DNA of 64,000 nucleotides from Streptomyces sp. NBC_01716 (GTDB taxonomy: Bacteria > Actinomycetota > Actinomycetes > Streptomycetales > Streptomycetaceae): contig NZ_CP109181.1 of NCBI RefSeq assembly GCF_036248275.1, forward strand, positions 4,526,001 to 4,590,000, given 5' to 3'. A model generated the notes under the pieces. It did no database searches. It worked only from the letters and a program-made list of their open reading frames with translations, and was not told the origin of the DNA. Made by a program: the position numbers and the translations under genes. Of this stretch, positions 61,633-64,000 are shown piece after piece (position 1 is the first letter of the stretch; each line of letters starts with the position of its first letter).

Positions 61633-62498
61633 TACCTCTGGAGGGATTCAGCACGCCACGTCGCTGAGGCACCGGCTGACACGATCAGTCCCATGCCGAC
61701 GATCACCGGTGCGGAGAGACTTTCGGCGAGGGCGAGGGCTCCGACCAGTGCGCCCATCACCGGGTCGAGGGAGAACAACGTCGCGACCACTCTGGCGGTG
61801 GCCATCTTCACGGCTTGGAAGTCCAGGGTGAAAGCGAGGGCCACGCCGACGGCGCCGGAGACGGCGACCATGCCCCAGTCGGACCCGTTCACGCCTGGAG
61901 CGGCGGGTACGGAGAAGGGGAGCAGCAGGGTCGCCGATATGCAGACCGACAGGGTCAGTCCCTCCAACCCGTTGGAGGCTCGGCCCACGCGCTGCGCGAA
62001 GACGGTGTAGCAGGCGAGGGCCAGCGCCGAAAGCAGTCCGAAGGCGATGCCGGCCCATTCGACCGTCCCGCCCGGCCCCGTGACCAGGACGACGCCCGCC
62101 AGGCCGACTGCCGGGAGGAGTGCTTCCCGCCAGGCGCGCGCCGAGGCGACCGCAACGACGAAGGGCCCGAGGAACAGCAGCGTCGCCGCCACGCCGAGCG
62201 GGAGGCGGCCCAGCGCGCAGTAGTAGGCCACATTCATCACGGCCATCGACGCGCCGTAGACGGCCATGCCAGCCCATTCTCGCCGCGTGTGGCCACGGAC
62301 CCTGGGACGCACCAACACCATCAGGACGAATGCCGCGCAGAGCTGCCGCAGCCCGGCGACGGCGGGAGCGCCTAGTCGTTCGAAGAGTGTCGAGGCGAGT
62401 GCTGCTGACGCTTGCACGCTAAGACAACTGACGAGGACCAGGCCCGCGCCGAGGAGCGCTCGGGCAGGGGCAGGTCTCGTGCAGGTCAGTACATTCAC
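61632..62498 (-). CDS. EamA/DMT-family exporter (RhtA-like)
   Basis: 288 residues with ten membrane helices in two EamA halves (for example LLGAGLVLVSCLSVQASAALAST, PAVAGLRQLCAAFVLMVLV, VAYYCALGRLPLGVAATLLFLGPF and, in the second half, IAFGLLSALALACYTVFAQR). RhtA-type members export threonine, homoserine or other amino-acid-like metabolites. GTG 62498 has AGAGGT upstream and was preferred to TTG 62522. Divergent from tetR across a palindromic operator; the following gene is translationally coupled. Confidence 0.88.
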   Translation of the reverse strand: MNVLTCTRPAPARALLGAGLVLVSCLSVQASAALASTLFERLGAPAVAGLRQLCAAFVLMVLVRPRVRGHTRREWAGMAVYGASMAVMNVAYYCALGRLPLGVAATLLFLGPFVVAVASARAWREALLPAVGLAGVVLVTGPGGTVEWAGIAFGLLSALALACYTVFAQRVGRASNGLEGLTLSVCISATLLLPFSVPAAPGVNGSDWGMVAVSGAVGVALAFTLDFQAVKMATARVVATLFSLDPVMGALVGALALAESLSAPVIVGMGLIVSAGASATWRAESLQR

Positions 62499-62550
62499 GT
62501 GCGCACCTCTGGTCGGGAGCAAGAGGCAGCCGACCCTCTCACCTGACTGA

Positions 62551-62577
62551 AACGACCGTTACACTGTAACGCTCGTT
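62551..62577. promoter_or_regulatory. TetR operator between divergent exporter and regulator genes
   Basis: 27-base near-perfect palindrome AACGAccGTTAC-A-C-T-GTAACgcTCGTT: the two arms differ at one position pair; the core CGTTAC-ACT-GTAACG is perfect. It covers the only promoter space between the two genes. Confidence 0.85.
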
Positions 62578-62589
62578 ATTGTGGACCGC

Positions 62590-63198
62590 ATGGAACAGGA
62601 CATCGCCGAAGCCACGGTCCGAACGTCCGCCAGAGACCGGCTGCTGGACGCCGCCGACGAGCTCTTCTCCCGGGACGGCATTGCCCTCACCAGCGTCGAT
62701 CAGGTGCTGCACCACGCCCACGTCGCCCCCGGCACGCTGTACGCGCACTTCAGCGGAAAGGACGGTCTGATCGCAGCCGCGCTGCGCCGACGCCTGGACC
62801 GCTGGGAACGGATATGGCAGGAGGCCGTTGACGCCGCGGCCACGCCCGCCGAGAAGCTCCTAGCCCTCTTCGACGCGGTCTCCACCTATCGGTGCCTGTA
62901 CACCCCGGGCCGTGGGTGCGCCTTCCTCGCGACCAGCACTGAGCTGCCCGACCTCGACCATCCCGCCCGCGCCGTGATCACGGCAGAGTCCACGCTCCTC
63001 CTCACGCGGCTGAACCAGTTGGCGGAGACCGTCACCACCGACGATCCCGCCGCCCTGGCGGGCGACGTACTGCTCGTGTACGACGGAGCCATGGCCGGCC
63101 TGCTGCGAGGGCGGACACCAGATCCCCTTGGCCATGGCCGTACGCTGGCAAGTCGCCTGATCCAGAACGCGATCGAGGCACATCAAGACCGCGTCTGA
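62590..63198 (+). CDS. TetR-family regulator of the exporter
   Basis: 202 residues. HTH: LTSVDQVLHHAHVAPGTLYAHFSGKDGLIAAAL. The C-terminal domain includes FDAVSTYRCLYTPGRGCAFLATSTELPDLDHPA; this TetR_C-type segment with two Cys (RGCAF) is shared with YcdC/LfrR-like repressors of efflux genes. ATG 62590 or GTG 62581; neither has a strong ribosome site. Represses itself and the EamA gene through the palindrome at 62551-62577, by inference. Confidence 0.9.
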   Translation: MEQDIAEATVRTSARDRLLDAADELFSRDGIALTSVDQVLHHAHVAPGTLYAHFSGKDGLIAAALRRRLDRWERIWQEAVDAAATPAEKLLALFDAVSTYRCLYTPGRGCAFLATSTELPDLDHPARAVITAESTLLLTRLNQLAETVTTDDPAALAGDVLLVYDGAMAGLLRGRTPDPLGHGRTLASRLIQNAIEAHQDRV

Positions 63199-63435
63199 CC
63201 GGTCAGTTTGCGGAGCCGTTCGTAGCAACACAGCGCGGCACCGAGGCCGACGAAGGCAAGGTAGTTCCTGGGTCGCGTTCAAAGCGGTGGTTGAGTGCGG
63301 TAGCCGGTCAGCCAGGACACGATGCGCTCGGTGACCCACCGTCGACGCACCAACCGTTCGCTGGACTCGATGCCCTTGTGGGAGGTGCGGACGCCGATGC
63401 GTTTGCCCCATAGCCATTTCCGCAGATGGGTAAGG
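63199..63435 (-). mobile_element. degenerate IS5-family transposase, C-terminal fragment
   Basis: On the minus strand: HLRKWLWGKRIGVRTSHKGIESSERL, RRRWVTERIVSWLTGYR, then after a frame change LNHRFERDP, and after another NYLAFVGLGAALCCYERLRKLT. These match the end of IS5-type DDE transposases (the E of DDE is in WVTERIVSW). Start, first two catalytic Asp and terminal repeats are missing. Confidence 0.8.
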
Positions 63436-63453
63436 CCCGCCGGCGCACCCGCT

Positions 63454-63545
63454 GGCGGGCCTTCGACTATTGCCCGGTGAGAGCAATGGCTGCGGGTACG
63501 AGATTCGAACTCGTGAGGGGTTGCCCCCAACACGCTTTCCAAATG
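63454..63545 (-). repeat. attachment-site-like repeat B: 3' half of tRNA-Ser(GGA)
   Basis: Near-identical to 60605-60695 in the same orientation, 2.85 kb away. The variable arm TTGGGGGCAACCCC and T arm are intact here, the 5' half of the tRNA is absent. A 10-bp terminator stem (63432-63441 with 63454-63463) adjoins it. An ORF translated through this tRNA piece is not a gene. Confidence 0.75.
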
Positions 63546-63747
63546 CTCGCCTGAGGGTTCGGGGGTGTGCGGGAACGGTCTGACCTGCGGTGTGACCGGA
63601 GTGGGCATCGCTTGTGAACGGGGCCGTACGTCGGCGAATGCAACCAGAACTGCAGCCATGACTCAGCGAGTTCTGGCGCTTCAATAAAGCTCGGGCGATC
63701 TCCGACGGCGGCGTCCACAAGGCCGACGCGCCACCCGCACAGATTTG

Positions 63748-63885
63748 GGCTTCGATTTCGTCCACTCCGCCGTCGACGACCACCTCGGCCTCGCTTACAA
63801 GCAGATCCGCCCGCGCAGGAGGCCGCCACCCGTGCCACCTTCCTCCACCGGGCCGTCGCCTTTTCCCGCAATTCTGACAGAGGGT
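63748..63885 (+). mobile_element. degenerate IS481/IS3-like transposase fragment
   Basis: From 63748: GFDFVHSAVDDHLGLAYKQI, then in the next frame QEAATRATFLHRAVAF. This is the DDE core of IS481-type transposases (HSAVDDHxRLAY, then E-AATxAxFLxRAxAF) with one frameshift. Flanks 63546-63747 and 63886-64000 show no other recognisable gene. Confidence 0.75.
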
Positions 63886-64000
63886 GACGGGGGATACCGG
63901 GTCGTCATATCCCTGCGCCGGAGCGGCAGATGGTGCCGCGAGTCACCACTCGCGGAGCGGATGGAACCCGCTGTCATCGGGGCGCGCCTCGCGTCCAGCG

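Noticed and set aside
63279..63659. 126-codon frame containing HEFESRT-like residues
   Set aside because: This segment is the translation of the tRNA T arm and repeat, a common false ORF; only the IS5 fragment part is meaningful.
62860..63783. 307-codon minus-strand frame across tetR, IS5 remnant and tRNA repeat
   Set aside because: It translates through a tRNA fragment and a transposase remnant; not a coherent protein.

Overview
The window is high-GC actinobacterial chromosome, almost certainly Streptomyces. Support comes from the codon use (G/C third positions, many GTG starts), a two-domain geosmin synthase, a tRNA adenosine deaminase with its actinobacterial partner gene, an ECF42 sigma factor with its DGPF partner, many TetR/LysR/NarL-type regulators, and membrane serine/threonine kinases. 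No CRISPR array, rRNA or replication origin was seen.

Layout. 1-8.4 kb is mostly housekeeping: the end of a secreted beta-helix protein, an F420-type LLM oxidoreductase, tRNA-Ser(CGA), tadA and its partner, upp, a LytR_C protein, an orphan VapB-like protein, a secreted M28 peptidase and a HhH-GPD repair protein. 8.5-18.6 kb carries geosmin synthase, a receptor-like Ser/Thr kinase, two SDR/TetR pairs with recognisable operators, and an ECF42/DGPF stress operon with its own promoter motif. 18.6-29.4 kb is the most unusual part. A cupin-like gene diverges from seven co-directional genes: a membrane zinc-ribbon protein and a soluble protein that both show a Spo11/TopoVIA-like plan, a small membrane protein, an asparagine-synthetase-like enzyme without the usual Cys2, a lipoprotein, and two tandem kinases with extracytoplasmic branched-chain-amino-acid-binding-like domains. 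29.4-38.8 kb has a frameshifted gene, NAD-formate dehydrogenase with a LysR gene, a solitary NLR-type N-terminal helical domain, a LysR/MFS pair, a methyltransferase, a NarL-type two-component system and a CoA-binding protein.

38.8-40.7 kb is a scar region: small zinc-ribbon and unknown genes, an IS110 end fragment, and an intact 181-bp MITE whose edge forms the stop codon of the neighbouring gene. 40.7-50 kb looks like one membrane-remodelling regulon: lipase-like hydrolase, acyltransferase, fatty-acid desaturase, DesKR-like two-component system, then a MacB-type ABC transporter. The hydrolase unit and the ABC unit share a nearly identical 50-bp promoter box. 50.2-60.5 kb is a metabolic or detoxification block (RraA-like, aminotransferase, TetR, hydrolase, DUF3500, gamma-glutamyltransferase-like, DUF1275, MFS, FAD monooxygenase), largely in overlapping gene order.

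60.5-64 kb is accessory DNA. Two 91-bp direct repeats, each with the 3' half of a tRNA-Ser(GGA) and its terminator, bracket an EamA exporter, a coupled frameshifted gene and a divergent TetR with a near-perfect 27-bp operator. Degenerate IS5 and IS481 transposase fragments follow. Functions are assigned from recognisable motifs by reading; no database search was run.
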